In this document: piece by piece, positions 26,958 to 34,957 of the stretch
Layout: each line of letters opens with the position of its first letter
Position numbering within the stretch: the stretch's first letter is position 1
Assembly: GCF_021654775.1 (NCBI RefSeq)
Contig: NZ_AP025343.1
Coordinates: 3,253,501 to 3,317,500, forward strand
Length of the DNA: 64,000 nt
DNA from: Paenibacillus azoreducens
GTDB lineage: Bacteria > Bacillota > Bacilli > Paenibacillales > Paenibacillaceae
Direction of reading: 5' to 3'
The notes under the pieces: generated by a model
Seen by the model: only the letters and a program-made list of their open reading frames with translations
The model's database searches: none
Told to the model about the DNA's origin: nothing
Made by a program: the position numbers and the translations under genes

Positions 26958-27218
26958 ATGATATACGATGACAACGTCGTCCGGCGCTTAAAGCGACTCG
27001 AAGGGCAAATTCGCGGCGTGCTTCATATGATGGAAGAAGGCAAGGAATGCAAGGATGTCATCTCGCAGCTATCCGCTGTCCGGAGCGCTACCGACAAGGC
27101 CATGGCCTACATCGTGGCGGTGAATCTGGAACAATGCATTTTGGAAGAGCAAGCCAAAGGCAATGAAACCGGAAAGCTTGTGCAGGAAGCTGTTGAACTT
27201 TTGATCAAAAGCCGTTAG
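26958..27218 (+). CDS. CsoR/FrmR-superfamily repressor, CstR-like
   Basis: 86 aa, all-helical DUF156 fold (RRLKRLEGQIRGVLHMMEEG). Cys31 and Cys60 are present, but the position that is the Cu-ligand His in CsoR (HxxxC) is Asn56 (NLEQC). The same Cys31/Cys60 with Asn pattern is found in CstR, the persulfide sensor of Staphylococcus that controls sulfide-detoxification genes. On that basis it is more likely a reactive-sulfur sensor than a copper sensor. No rhodanese, SQR or TauE gene is adjacent, so the targets must lie elsewhere or differ. A hairpin (27239-27262) separates it from lspA. Confidence 0.82.
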   Translation: MIYDDNVVRRLKRLEGQIRGVLHMMEEGKECKDVISQLSAVRSATDKAMAYIVAVNLEQCILEEQAKGNETGKLVQEAVELLIKSR

Positions 27219-27238
27219 AAAAGGCTTCGCATATGGAG

Positions 27239-27262
27239 GCAGGGAGGTACCTTCCTGCTTTT
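27239..27262 (+). terminator. Probable terminator after the CstR-like gene
   Basis: GCAGG...CCTGC stem with inner GGTACC symmetry, followed by TTTTAATTT. Confidence 0.55.
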
Positions 27263-27303
27263 AATTTGCTTGACGGCGGAACGAGGACGAAAGGGGAAGG
27301 CTC

Positions 27304-27771
27304 ATGTTTTTTTACATCTTGACACTGGTTGTCGTCCTGATCGATCAAGGCTCAAAATGGTGGGTTCGCACTTTTATGGAGGTGGGAGAGCATCGTAGCG
27401 TTCTTGCTCCTTATCTCCATTTTGAATATTATCAAAATAGCGGTGCAGCGTTCAGCTCTTTTCAAGGATACGGCAAATGGTTTGCTTATTTGGCTCTGAT
27501 TGTGGTTGGGGGCCTGATTTATTACCGGATCAAAGGGAAAATAAGCGGTAAGCTGATGGAGCTGGCTGCAGGATTATTGGCTGGAGGAGCCTTGGGAAAT
27601 GCGTTCGACCGGTTGTTTTATGGCAAAGTGACCGATTTTATTGTCTGGGGATCAGGCTCGGGAATCATGAATATTGCCGATTTGGCCATAAACGCAGGCG
27701 TGTTGTTATTCATCATTGGCATGCTGCTGCGGAACTGGCGCGACAAAAGGTCTTCTTACTCTTTTAAATAA
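27304..27771 (+). CDS. lspA: Lipoprotein signal peptidase II
   Basis: 155 aa with four hydrophobic helices. The family motifs are present: LIDQGSKWW, NSGAAFS, GNAFDRLFYGKVTDF and MNIADLAIN; the two catalytic aspartates are Asp102 and Asp126. It cleaves prolipoproteins before the lipidated Cys and would process the lipoproteins encoded at 3519 and 37113. Unlike the usual location next to rluD/pyrR, it sits between a metal/sulfur sensor and a nitroreductase, so it may be a second copy. RBS AGGGGAAGG. Confidence 0.88.
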   Translation: MFFYILTLVVVLIDQGSKWWVRTFMEVGEHRSVLAPYLHFEYYQNSGAAFSSFQGYGKWFAYLALIVVGGLIYYRIKGKISGKLMELAAGLLAGGALGNAFDRLFYGKVTDFIVWGSGSGIMNIADLAINAGVLLFIIGMLLRNWRDKRSSYSFK

Positions 27772-27814
27772 AGAAGGTCTATTAATAAAAGATGTTCAAG
27801 AGGGAGAGAAAAAC

Positions 27815-28387
27815 ATGCAAAATAACGATAAACCATCGGGCTTGGCCCGAATCATCAGGGAGAGAAGGTCTATCAAAACCGGCTACCGGAACATTCCGGT
27901 TCCGCAAGAGCTGATTCTGGAACTGCTTAATGATGCGGTGTATGCGCCAAACCATAAGCTGCGCGAGCCGTGGAGATTCATATTCGTGCCTACGGAAGCC
28001 AAGCAGCTATTTGCCCTTGAGATGGCACAGCAATATCCGGAGGATATGTTTGAGAATCGCCTCAAATACTTCAACGAACCGGATGCGTACCTGATCATCC
28101 TGATGACCGATAGCGATAATCAGAAACAAAAGGACGAGGATTTCGGCGCGGTCAGTTCGATGATCCAGAATTTTCAGCTGCTTGCGTGGGAGCGCGGGCT
28201 TGGCACCGTCTGGAAAACCAATCCGCATATCTATGATCCTAAGGTAAAGGAAATGCTTGGCGTACAGCAGGGAGAGCGAATTGCCGGATTTCTTCACCTG
28301 GGATTTTACAGCGATGTGCCGGAAGGCGCACCCAGGACGCCAGCTGAAGAGAAATTCACCGTGTATCAACCGAAATATGATCTGTAG
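27815..28387 (+). CDS. Nitroreductase family protein
   Basis: 190 aa from ATG 27815 (GAGGGAGAG upstream; a longer frame overlaps lspA). FMN-binding nitroreductase fold: RIIRERRSIKTGYRNIPVPQ near the start (phosphate-binding RRS), APNHKLREPWRFIFV, and RGLGTVWKTNP with ERIAGFLHLGFYSDVPEGAP at the C-terminus. These flavoenzymes reduce nitro compounds, quinones or flavins with NAD(P)H; the substrate is unknown. It ends at the terminator at 28388-28411. Confidence 0.88.
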   Translation: MQNNDKPSGLARIIRERRSIKTGYRNIPVPQELILELLNDAVYAPNHKLREPWRFIFVPTEAKQLFALEMAQQYPEDMFENRLKYFNEPDAYLIILMTDSDNQKQKDEDFGAVSSMIQNFQLLAWERGLGTVWKTNPHIYDPKVKEMLGVQQGERIAGFLHLGFYSDVPEGAPRTPAEEKFTVYQPKYDL

Positions 28388-28411
28388 CTCCCGCCTGACA
28401 CGGGAGTTTTT
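28388..28411 (+). terminator. Terminator after the nitroreductase gene
   Basis: CTCCCG/CGGGAG stem and TTTTT; it begins directly at the stop codon. Confidence 0.85.
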
Positions 28412-28469
28412 ATGTTACTTTGGCGGTTAGGAGGATCGCATACAGGTTTATTTTGGTTAGAATACTATT

Positions 28470-28912
28470 AGAGGTTGTTCAAAAAGTCCGCTTTTGATAA
28501 GAAAATCTAATCGAAGTTAATTCAAGGATGAGCGACCGTGATTCAGGGGTGGGTTTTCTTGCGATATAGAATTTCATCAGCGTAGCTGATAACGAATAAA
28601 TTCTATATCTAACACGAAGTGAATCAAGAGGCGCATTCGGCATCGAATCTTGAATTCAGCCGGGCCTAAGCAGCTGCTTACGAAGTATGTTTCCTCCGGA
28701 AACATTTCAGGTGCTCACGTACCCACTACAGGCAGCTGCTTACGAAGTCGTTTTCTACGAAACCGTGTAGCTCCGCTCCTTGCGTCCCTGGCTTCATCCA
28801 ACTGAAGCGTTTTGAAAAAACGCACATCGGAAGCATAAGCCAAAGCGTTTTGAAAAAACGCACATCGGAAGCAAATGCTTCGGTGCTGAAAACCGGCCTT
28901 TTTGAACACGTA
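28470..28912. mobile_element. MITE-like repeat, copy B (about 440 bp, longest copy)
   Basis: Ends are imperfect inverted repeats: AGGTTGTTCAAAAAGTCCG on the left and, read inward on the other strand, CGTGTTCAAAAAGGCCGG on the right. TACTATTAG occurs at 28463-28471 and again at 28911-28919, a probable 7-9 bp target duplication. The core palindrome GATATAGAATTT/AAATTCTATATC (28563-28609) encloses ATCAGC-GTA-GCTGAT. It also carries a duplicated CAGCTGCTTACGAAGT and two 31-bp direct repeats at period 38 (28805 and 28843). It has no transposase and no credible ORF. Confidence 0.85.
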
Positions 28913-28951
28913 CTATTAGTCATTAGGTACTTAGTCGGAGGGATTTAATCT

Positions 28952-30199
28952 ATGAAATCCAGATATTTAGCAGGAACTTCTCTTGCCGTCATGGGAGCAG
29001 GGTTTCTGATTACATTGATATTGCCTCAAAACTTGGGCGTCCGCTTGCTTCAAGGCGGTTTCGAGGCGGGTCTTGTGGGCGGCTTCGCCGATTGGTTCGC
29101 CGTGACGGCCTTGTTCCGCCATCCGATGGGCATTCCGATCCCGCATACGTCGCTTCTGCTCAAAAACCGCGATAAAATCGTCAACTCGCTCATTTCGGCT
29201 TTGGAAACGGAGCTGCTGAACAAGGAGAGCATTACCAAACGATTGCGGAAAATGAAACTTTTTCAAGGTTTGTCAACGGGACTTATGAAGCTGCTGTCCA
29301 GAAAAAAAATCCGGATGCGGATTGTCCACACGCTCAGCGAGGGGATCCGTCAAATTCCGCTCGAGAAAATAACGCCGTCTGTCCAGCAGTCTTTGGCCGG
29401 GTTCCTGCGCAGGCAGGATTTGTCCCCTATGCTTGAGGCGGCGTCCCGGCAGGCTTTCCGCAGCCAATTGGACGAGAAGGCGCTGAACTATGTGATCAAT
29501 TTTGCGGGGAGATGGGTGAGCCGTCCGGAGAATGAATACATGCTGGGACAGCTTGCAAGCAGCAAACTGCAGGAAATTCAGCTTAGCGGCATGAAAGGAT
29601 TCGCGCTGCAGGCAATGGTTGGCTTCCTCAGCGAAGAGAAACTCGGCAGCATCTTGAAAAATTTGATCCTGTCCTCCCTCCATGAATTATCGTATGAAGA
29701 CAGCACTTTGCGGCAGCGGCTGTTGACGGAGGTTCGCCAGCAGGTGTCCGCATTTGCGGAAAATCCGGAGGTAGCGGAACGTTTGAAAATGTTGGTTGGC
29801 GATAAACTGGAGGACCCGGGCACAGAAGAGTGGATGCTCCGCAAGCTGGAAGAATTTAGAGCGCGCTTGCTGCTGATGCTTGAAGATGAGGAGAGAAGCG
29901 GCGGGCGGAACATCATCAAGCTTTTCCGTTGGGTTACGAACCAGCTGCGCGGGAAGGAAGAGATGATAGACCGCTGGGAGCAGGGCATCTTGTCCCTGAT
30001 TGTACAGGGAGTAGAAGCCAACTACTACCGGATCGGGCTGCTGGTACGCGAAAATTTGGATCAAATGGATGACGAAGCTTTGGTGCAGATGCTGGAGGAG
30101 AAAGTCGGCAGCGATTTGCAGTGGATTCGGGTCAATGGGGCCATTTGCGGCTTTCTGATCGGTCTAGTGCTAACCGTCGTGCATTTATTGATCATTTAA
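28952..30199 (+). CDS. DUF445 family membrane protein (YheB-like)
   Basis: 415 aa. An N-terminal hydrophobic helix and a glycine-rich segment (GGFEAGLVGGFADWFAVTAL FRHP in two parts) are the DUF445 hallmark, and a second transmembrane helix closes the C-terminus (GAICGFLIGLVLTVVHLLII). The long middle part is helical and charged. Function is unknown; Bacillus relatives (YheB) are linked to spore or membrane processes without a defined role. RBS CGGAGGG before the ATG. The aldo/keto reductase gene follows after 35 nt, so the two may be one transcript. Confidence 0.85.
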   Translation: MKSRYLAGTSLAVMGAGFLITLILPQNLGVRLLQGGFEAGLVGGFADWFAVTALFRHPMGIPIPHTSLLLKNRDKIVNSLISALETELLNKESITKRLRKMKLFQGLSTGLMKLLSRKKIRMRIVHTLSEGIRQIPLEKITPSVQQSLAGFLRRQDLSPMLEAASRQAFRSQLDEKALNYVINFAGRWVSRPENEYMLGQLASSKLQEIQLSGMKGFALQAMVGFLSEEKLGSILKNLILSSLHELSYEDSTLRQRLLTEVRQQVSAFAENPEVAERLKMLVGDKLEDPGTEEWMLRKLEEFRARLLLMLEDEERSGGRNIIKLFRWVTNQLRGKEEMIDRWEQGILSLIVQGVEANYYRIGLLVRENLDQMDDEALVQMLEEKVGSDLQWIRVNGAICGFLIGLVLTVVHLLII

Positions 30200-30234
30200 A
30201 ATACTTAAAAAAGCGGATGGGGAAGGAGTACGGA

Positions 30235-31146
30235 ATGATGAAGAAAAATCGTCTGGGATCTTCAGAACTGTACGTTAGTGAAATCGGCTTGGGATGCATG
30301 TCACTGGGAACGGAGGAAAAAGAAGCTGTACGGCTGATTCACGAAGCGCTTGAACGCGGAATCACCTTCTTGGACACGGCGGATTTGTACGACGCGGGCC
30401 GGAATGAAGAGATCGTCGGCAAAGCACTGAAAGGCCGCCGCGGCGATGTCATTCTCGCCACTAAGGTTGGCAACCGGCGCATTCCCGGCAAGGAAGGCTG
30501 GAGCTGGGACCCGTCGAAAGCCTATATCAAGTCGGCGGTAAAAGAAAGCTTGCGGCGCCTTCAAACCGATTATATCGATTTGTACCAGCTGCATGGCGGG
30601 ACGCTGGATGATCCGATCGATGAAACCATCGAAGCGTTCGAGGAATTAAAGCGTGAGGGAGTTATCCGTAGTTACGGCATTTCGTCCATCCGTCCGAACG
30701 TGATTCGAGAATACGCTAAACGTTCGAATATTGTATCGGTCATGAGCCAATACAGCATTTTGGACAGAAGGCCCGAAGAGGAGGTGCTGCCGTTGCTCGC
30801 AGAACAAGGGATTAGCGTTATCGCCCGCGGTCCGGTCGCATCCGGGGTACTCGCCGAAGCAGGGGCAGGTAAGACAGCCAAAGGTTATCTGGACCATGCG
30901 CCGGAAGAACTGGTAGAAATCCGCGGCAAGCTGGAGGCGTTTGTGCGCCCCGGACGCAGTATGTCGCAAACGGCGATCCGGTATTCCCTCGGCCATCCGG
31001 CGGTTGCGGCAGCCATTCCGGGCGCAAGCTCGGTGAATCAGCTCATCCATAACGCGGAGGCATCGGAATCGCCGGTTCTGAGCGTTGAAGAATTGGAGCA
31101 AATCCGCAAGATCAGCCGTGCAAATGTGTATACCGCACACCGTTAA
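30235..31146 (+). CDS. Aldo/keto reductase
   Basis: 303 aa from ATG 30235 (GGAAGGAG upstream; the longer frame from 30121 overlaps DUF445). It is a TIM-barrel AKR with the catalytic tetrad visible: Asp and Tyr in FLDTADLYDAG, Lys in LATKVG and His in YQLHGG. Closest in style to Bacillus YdbC/IolS-type reductases that reduce aldehydes or 2-oxo compounds with NADPH. The C-terminal cofactor segment VAAAIPGASSVNQLIHNAEA is intact. A strong terminator follows. Confidence 0.9.
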   Translation: MMKKNRLGSSELYVSEIGLGCMSLGTEEKEAVRLIHEALERGITFLDTADLYDAGRNEEIVGKALKGRRGDVILATKVGNRRIPGKEGWSWDPSKAYIKSAVKESLRRLQTDYIDLYQLHGGTLDDPIDETIEAFEELKREGVIRSYGISSIRPNVIREYAKRSNIVSVMSQYSILDRRPEEEVLPLLAEQGISVIARGPVASGVLAEAGAGKTAKGYLDHAPEELVEIRGKLEAFVRPGRSMSQTAIRYSLGHPAVAAAIPGASSVNQLIHNAEASESPVLSVEELEQIRKISRANVYTAHR

Positions 31147-31157
31147 AAAGAGCATCG

Positions 31158-31194
31158 AAAAAAGCCCTGTTAAAGCTTAAACGGGGCTTTTTTT
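31158..31194 (+). terminator. Terminator after the aldo/keto reductase gene
   Basis: AAAAAAGCCC-GTT/AAC-GGGCTTTTTTT stem; it could act from both strands. Confidence 0.88.
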
Positions 31195-31295
31195 GCACGT
31201 GTCGATCTATATAAATTGAACATAAGGAAAGACGGAGGAACATTTCACCCGGCTGCCTAAAATTTATGAAATCGCTATTCAATTTATATATTTTC

Positions 31296-31808
31296 CTATT
31301 TCCACGAAAGCTTCAAGGCTGCCATAAGATCCGCTTTTTGCTGCGATTGGTTCAGGTACAACTGTCCTTCCTCCACATGATCAATATATAAAATGCCGTT
31401 TAAATGGTCGATTTCATGCTGAATGCAGCGCGCCAGATAATCATGTCCTTCAAGGTATACCGTTTCGCCCGTTCGGGTTAAAGTTTTGATTTTGACGTAT
31501 TTTGCCCGTTTCACGATCCCGGTATATCCAGGAAAAGAGAGACAAGCTTCAGGACCGGTCTGTTCGCCGTCCATTTCTAAAATCTCCGGATCAATCAGTT
31601 CGATAAGACCCTCGCCGCAATCCATCACGATCAATCTGCGCAAAATCCCGATTTGTGGCGCGGCAAGGCCTGCCCGGCCCTCCTCGGCGTACAGGGTATC
31701 AACCATGTCATCCAAAATTCTCAGAATCTTGGGCGTGATTTCCCGGACGGGTTTGGATTTTTTACGGAGTACAGGGTCTCCAAAAGGGAGTATTTCCTTT
31801 TCTGCCAC
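31296..31808 (-). CDS. def: Peptide deformylase
   Basis: 170 aa with all three motifs: RAGLAAPQIG (motif 1), EACLSFPG (motif 2, with Ala instead of the common Gly after Glu), and QHEIDHLNGILY (motif 3, metal-binding HExxH). It removes the formyl group from nascent proteins. Firmicutes commonly carry two def genes; this one is not beside fmt/priA, so it may be the second copy. A small HTH gene lies 24 bp upstream on the same strand. Confidence 0.93.
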   Translation of the reverse strand: MAEKEILPFGDPVLRKKSKPVREITPKILRILDDMVDTLYAEEGRAGLAAPQIGILRRLIVMDCGEGLIELIDPEILEMDGEQTGPEACLSFPGYTGIVKRAKYVKIKTLTRTGETVYLEGHDYLARCIQHEIDHLNGILYIDHVEEGQLYLNQSQQKADLMAALKLSWK

Positions 31809-31832
31809 TTTCTTTGCCTCCTGATCTAAATA

Positions 31833-32072
31833 TTATGCGCCTTGAATGCGGGGCGGGGTGTGCACCCACAGATCATTGGGAGTACACTCCAGAGCAGTGC
31901 AGAGCGCATCCAAGGTATCGGCCTTCATTTGTTTCGGCTGTCCTCGCAGCAGCGCGCTGATGGAAGGAGGTGAGAGCTCAAACCCGGCTTTTTCTTTTAA
32001 CAATCGAGCCAGTTCGGCACCGGACCAAATCCCTTTATCAGCCATGACCTGCCGAAGCATCCACACCAGCAT
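31833..32072 (-). CDS. Small XRE-type HTH regulator
   Basis: About 79 aa from ATG 32072 (AAAGGTGG upstream); an extended frame reaches 32102. A helix-turn-helix of the HTH_26/Cro-C1 type covers almost the whole protein (AELARLLKEKAGFELSPPSI, SALLRGQPKQMKADTLDALC TALE in two parts). It resembles the stand-alone YozG-type regulators. It lies just upstream of def and may be co-transcribed. Targets unknown. Confidence 0.8.
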   Translation of the reverse strand: MLVWMLRQVMADKGIWSGAELARLLKEKAGFELSPPSISALLRGQPKQMKADTLDALCTALECTPNDLWVHTPPRIQGA

Positions 32073-32240
32073 GCTAACTTTGCCACCTTTCGCGCAGGCC
32101 ACCTTTTTATTAGGTGCCGCCTAAATATTTTATGTGATACCTAATATATCATGGCCCGCCTGGAAGTACAATCGGCAATTGACAACATCAGGAAAATGAA
32201 TTCTAATGATAGTTAATTTATGCCTTGGGAGGCTGGACGA

Positions 32241-32381
32241 ATGACAAGGTTAGATGGAAAAAAGATACTGAAATTCACGGGGAGAATGATTGCAGCGATG
32301 CTTCTTATGCTGCTGGCGCTCTTCTTTGTGATACAGATCTTCACCGTTATCGTGTTATGGCTGGCTGATAAACCGGTATAA
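32241..32381 (+). CDS. 46-aa single-pass membrane protein
   Basis: ATG 32241 follows GGGAGG with correct spacing and opens 46 codons. The product has a short basic N-terminus (MTRLDGKKILKFTGR), one long hydrophobic helix (about residues 16-41, rich in Leu, Met, Phe and Val) and a short tail ADKPV. It is too short for most gene finders. The next gene, the M3 oligopeptidase, starts 110 nt downstream on the same strand. Small membrane proteins of this shape often regulate transporters or proteases; no function is claimed. Confidence 0.6.
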   Translation: MTRLDGKKILKFTGRMIAAMLLMLLALFFVIQIFTVIVLWLADKPV

Positions 32382-32492
32382 AACAAGTTAAAAAAAATAA
32401 GAACGTCAAATTTTTTTGAACGGTGGTAGAATCTTGCTCCTTTCTCCATGTATAATAGGCAATGATCCCAGTTTAGAAAGGATGTGCCATGA

Positions 32493-34187
32493 ATGAAATT
32501 CAATGAATACAAATACGAGCGCCCGGATATCCAGCAAATCAAGGAGAAGTTCCAACAGTTGGTGCAAAACTTCGAGTCGGCCGAGCGGCTTGAAGACCAA
32601 GAAAAGGCAATGTCCGAAATCAATCACCTGCGCAGTGAAGTGGAATCGATGTTTGAAATTGTGACGATCCGCCATTCGGTCGATACCAACGATGCCTTTT
32701 ATAAGGGTGAGCAGGACTACTTGGACGAGATTAGTCCTATCTATAAGGAATACATAACCGATTATTATCGCGCATTGGTCAATTCCAAGTTCAGAGCCGA
32801 GCTTGAAGCGAAGTGGGGAACCCAGCTGTTCCTGCTTGCGGAGATGGCGCTCAAATCTTTCAGCCCGGAGATCATTGAGGATCTTCAGCAGGAAAACAAA
32901 CTTGCAACCGAATACGCACAATTGATCGCATCCGCCAAAATCCCGTTTGAAGGCGAAGAACGTACGCTGACTCAGTTGACGCCGTTTGAGCTTTCTACGG
33001 ACCGTGATCTCCGCCGGAGAGCATCCGAGGCGAGATATCAATTCATGGCCGAGCATGAAGCGGATTTCGACCGCATCTATGACGAACTTGTCAAAACACG
33101 CACGCGCATGGCCCGCAAGCTGGGCTACAAGAACTTCGTTGAGCTCGCTTACGCCCGGATGAACCGCACCGATTACAATGCCGAGATGGTAGCCAATTTC
33201 CGCAAACAAGTGCTGGAACATATCGTTCCTGTCGCAACGAAATTGAAAGAACGCCAACGTGAACGCATCGGAGTGGACCGCCTGTATTACTATGATGAGA
33301 ACTTCGCCTTCAAATCCGGCAATGCCACGCCTAAAGGCGATCCGGACTGGATTTTGGAACGCGGGGTGAAAATGTACTCCGAGCTGTCTCCGGAAGTGAA
33401 TGAGTTTTTCGCTTTTATGGTCGACAACGGCCTGATGGACCTTGTAAGCAAAAAAGGCAAGCAAGGCGGCGGGTACTGCACGTTCATCAGCAAATACGGC
33501 GCTCCGTTCATTTTCTCCAACTTCAACGGAACTTCCGGCGACATCGATGTGCTGACACATGAAGCTGGCCATGCTTTCCAAGTGTATTCCAGCAGACATT
33601 TCGAGATTCCGGAATACCACTGGCCTACTTACGAATCGGCCGAAATCCATTCCATGAGCATGGAATTCTTTACTTGGCCTTGGATGAATCTGTTCTTCGA
33701 GGAAGATACGGACAAATACAAATTCGATCATTTGAGCAGTGCGCTGCTGTTCGTGCCTTACGGCGTATCCGTCGACGAATTCCAGCATTTTGTGTATGAG
33801 AATCCAGACGCGACTCCGGCAGAGCGGAAGCAGGCATGGCGCGAGATCGAGAAAAAATATTTGCCGCACCGCAATCACGGGGATAATGATTATCTGGAGC
33901 GCGGCGGTTTCTGGCATAAGCAGGGCCATATTTTCCAATCGCCGTTCTATTACATCGATTACACGCTTGCACAGCTGTGCGCATTCCAATTCTGGAAGCG
34001 GATGAACGAAAACTGGGAGTCTGCCTGGGCAGATTACCTGAAGCTTTGCCAGGCGGGGGGAAGCAAATCGTTTACGGGTTTGGTTGCCTACGCCGGATTG
34101 AAATCTCCATTCGAAGACGGATGCGTCGCTTCCGTGATCGGAGAGATCGAAAGCTGGCTGAATCAAGTGGATGATAAAGTTCTGTAA
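32493..34187 (+). CDS. M3 family oligoendopeptidase (PepF-like)
   Basis: 564 aa, M3 metallopeptidase. The zinc site is THEAGHAFQ (His356, Glu357, His360) with the third ligand Glu in YESAEIHSMSMEFF about 25 residues later. The C-terminal substrate region HKQGHIFQSPFYYIDYTLAQ is intact. The enzyme degrades cytosolic oligopeptides of roughly 7-17 residues and complements the peptide importer and the M29 aminopeptidase. RBS AAAGGATGTG before the ATG. The strand opposite is open for nearly the full length (32406-34196), which is a shadow. A terminator follows at 34210-34246. Confidence 0.93.
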   Translation: MKFNEYKYERPDIQQIKEKFQQLVQNFESAERLEDQEKAMSEINHLRSEVESMFEIVTIRHSVDTNDAFYKGEQDYLDEISPIYKEYITDYYRALVNSKFRAELEAKWGTQLFLLAEMALKSFSPEIIEDLQQENKLATEYAQLIASAKIPFEGEERTLTQLTPFELSTDRDLRRRASEARYQFMAEHEADFDRIYDELVKTRTRMARKLGYKNFVELAYARMNRTDYNAEMVANFRKQVLEHIVPVATKLKERQRERIGVDRLYYYDENFAFKSGNATPKGDPDWILERGVKMYSELSPEVNEFFAFMVDNGLMDLVSKKGKQGGGYCTFISKYGAPFIFSNFNGTSGDIDVLTHEAGHAFQVYSSRHFEIPEYHWPTYESAEIHSMSMEFFTWPWMNLFFEEDTDKYKFDHLSSALLFVPYGVSVDEFQHFVYENPDATPAERKQAWREIEKKYLPHRNHGDNDYLERGGFWHKQGHIFQSPFYYIDYTLAQLCAFQFWKRMNENWESAWADYLKLCQAGGSKSFTGLVAYAGLKSPFEDGCVASVIGEIESWLNQVDDKVL

Positions 34188-34209
34188 AATGATCAATCTT
34201 TAAGTTCCG

Positions 34210-34246
34210 ACGTCTGTCCTTGATCCCGAGGGCAGGCGTTTTTTTT
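34210..34246 (+). terminator. Terminator after the oligopeptidase gene
   Basis: ACG-CTG-CCT/AGG-CAG-CG stem followed by a T8 run. Confidence 0.8.
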
Positions 34247-34364
34247 GAATTTTTCGGGATTCAGCAAGTGTCGAAGCTAGCCGCTTTCGAACGGATATAA
34301 TGATGGATGCAGGAAAAACTATTGACAAGGGTCAAAATTAGATTTAAGCTTGCGAAGTAATCAA

Positions 34365-34530
34365 ATAGACCTCGTTAGGTGAGGCTCCTATATAAACACA
34401 GGCCACTGCCCAGAAATATCGAAAGATGCCCATGGGTTGAACAGGGATTGCCGGATTAAGGCTTTTCATAATGTGGCTAAGAGTCGAAAGCGTCTCTTTA
34501 CGTTGTATAGTGCCAAAACTCGACTAGGGG
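34365..34530 (+). ncRNA. M-box (ykoK leader) Mg2+ riboswitch
   Basis: The conserved core is nearly identical to the Bacillus ykoK leader: CGTTAGGTGAGGCTCCTATA (34373-34392), CTGCCCAGAAATATCGAAAG (34406-34425), GCCCATGGGTTGAACAG (34428-34444) and TATAGTGCCAAAACTCGACT near the 3' end. M-boxes fold on Mg2+ and end transcription of Mg2+ uptake genes. A terminator follows at 34562-34582, as expected. The next annotated genes are a response regulator and a histidine kinase, not mgtE, corA or mgtA. A pair of additional hairpins lies between them. Confidence 0.92.
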
Positions 34531-34561
34531 GAGACGGAAGCTTTTTTCGTATGCTTTGATG

Positions 34562-34582
34562 GCCCTCTATGGAGGGCTTTTT
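34562..34582 (+). terminator. Riboswitch-linked terminator
   Basis: GCCCTC-TATG-GAGGGC and T5 directly after the M-box; the expected Mg2+-dependent switch point. Confidence 0.85.
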
Positions 34583-34789
34583 ATTTTGAAAAAAAGGGGG
34601 GGGATACTCATGGAAGGGAGTACGAGCCGAAGTTGTTTCACAAAATGTCTTTTTATATGTAATAAAGAGAAGGAACGGCGTTCCCTGGGACCTCCCGTGT
34701 TTTTGCTTTGCCCCCACTCTGCCTAGGGACAGGCAGGGGTGTTTCAGCCGGGTAATTATTGCATACAGGAATCCCATAAGATGGACGTC

Positions 34790-34817
34790 AACTCTTTCTC
34801 TATAGAAGGAGTTTTTT
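34790..34817 (+). terminator. Second leader hairpin, terminator-like and masking an RBS
   Basis: AACTC-TTCT/AGAA-GAGTT followed by T6. Its right arm contains AAGGAG, the only Shine-Dalgarno for the TTG at 34820, so the hairpin could act at transcription or translation level. Another stem (CTGCC/GGCAG, about 34718-34736) lies upstream. Confidence 0.6.
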
Positions 34818-34819
34818 AT

Positions 34820-34957
34820 TTGAGTGCATATGTAAGGAAAGGAATGCAGGTCATATCCGTAAAAGATAAGCGGGATTCGTGTTTATTCAGCCAGGATGCC
34901 GGCATTAAAGTCATGGAGGTGGAAACGTGGATACTGCTAACCGGAATCGAGTACTAA
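34820..34957 (+). CDS. Putative 45-aa leader ORF overlapping the response regulator start
   Basis: TTG 34820 has AAGGAG 9 nt upstream and opens 45 codons (MSAYVRKGMQVISVKDKRDS...), ending at TAA 34957, 28 nt inside the response regulator gene. No family is recognised. Overlap with the regulator start suggests translational coupling if it is real; it may also be chance. Confidence 0.3.
   Translation: MSAYVRKGMQVISVKDKRDSCLFSQDAGIKVMEVETWILLTGIEY

Noticed and set aside
28715..28923. Two overlapping 64-65 codon ORFs inside MITE copy B
   Set aside because: They lie within non-coding repeats and are missing from copies A and C.
32406..34196. 596-codon open frame on the minus strand opposite the M3 oligopeptidase
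   Set aside because: It has no RBS, the translation is His/Phe/Arg-rich shadow sequence, and the plus frame is a complete metallopeptidase with its active site.
34610..34726. 38-codon ORF after the M-box terminator
   Set aside because: The G-rich tract upstream gives a weak RBS, the product is Cys/Arg-rich without similarity, and I see no conservation argument.
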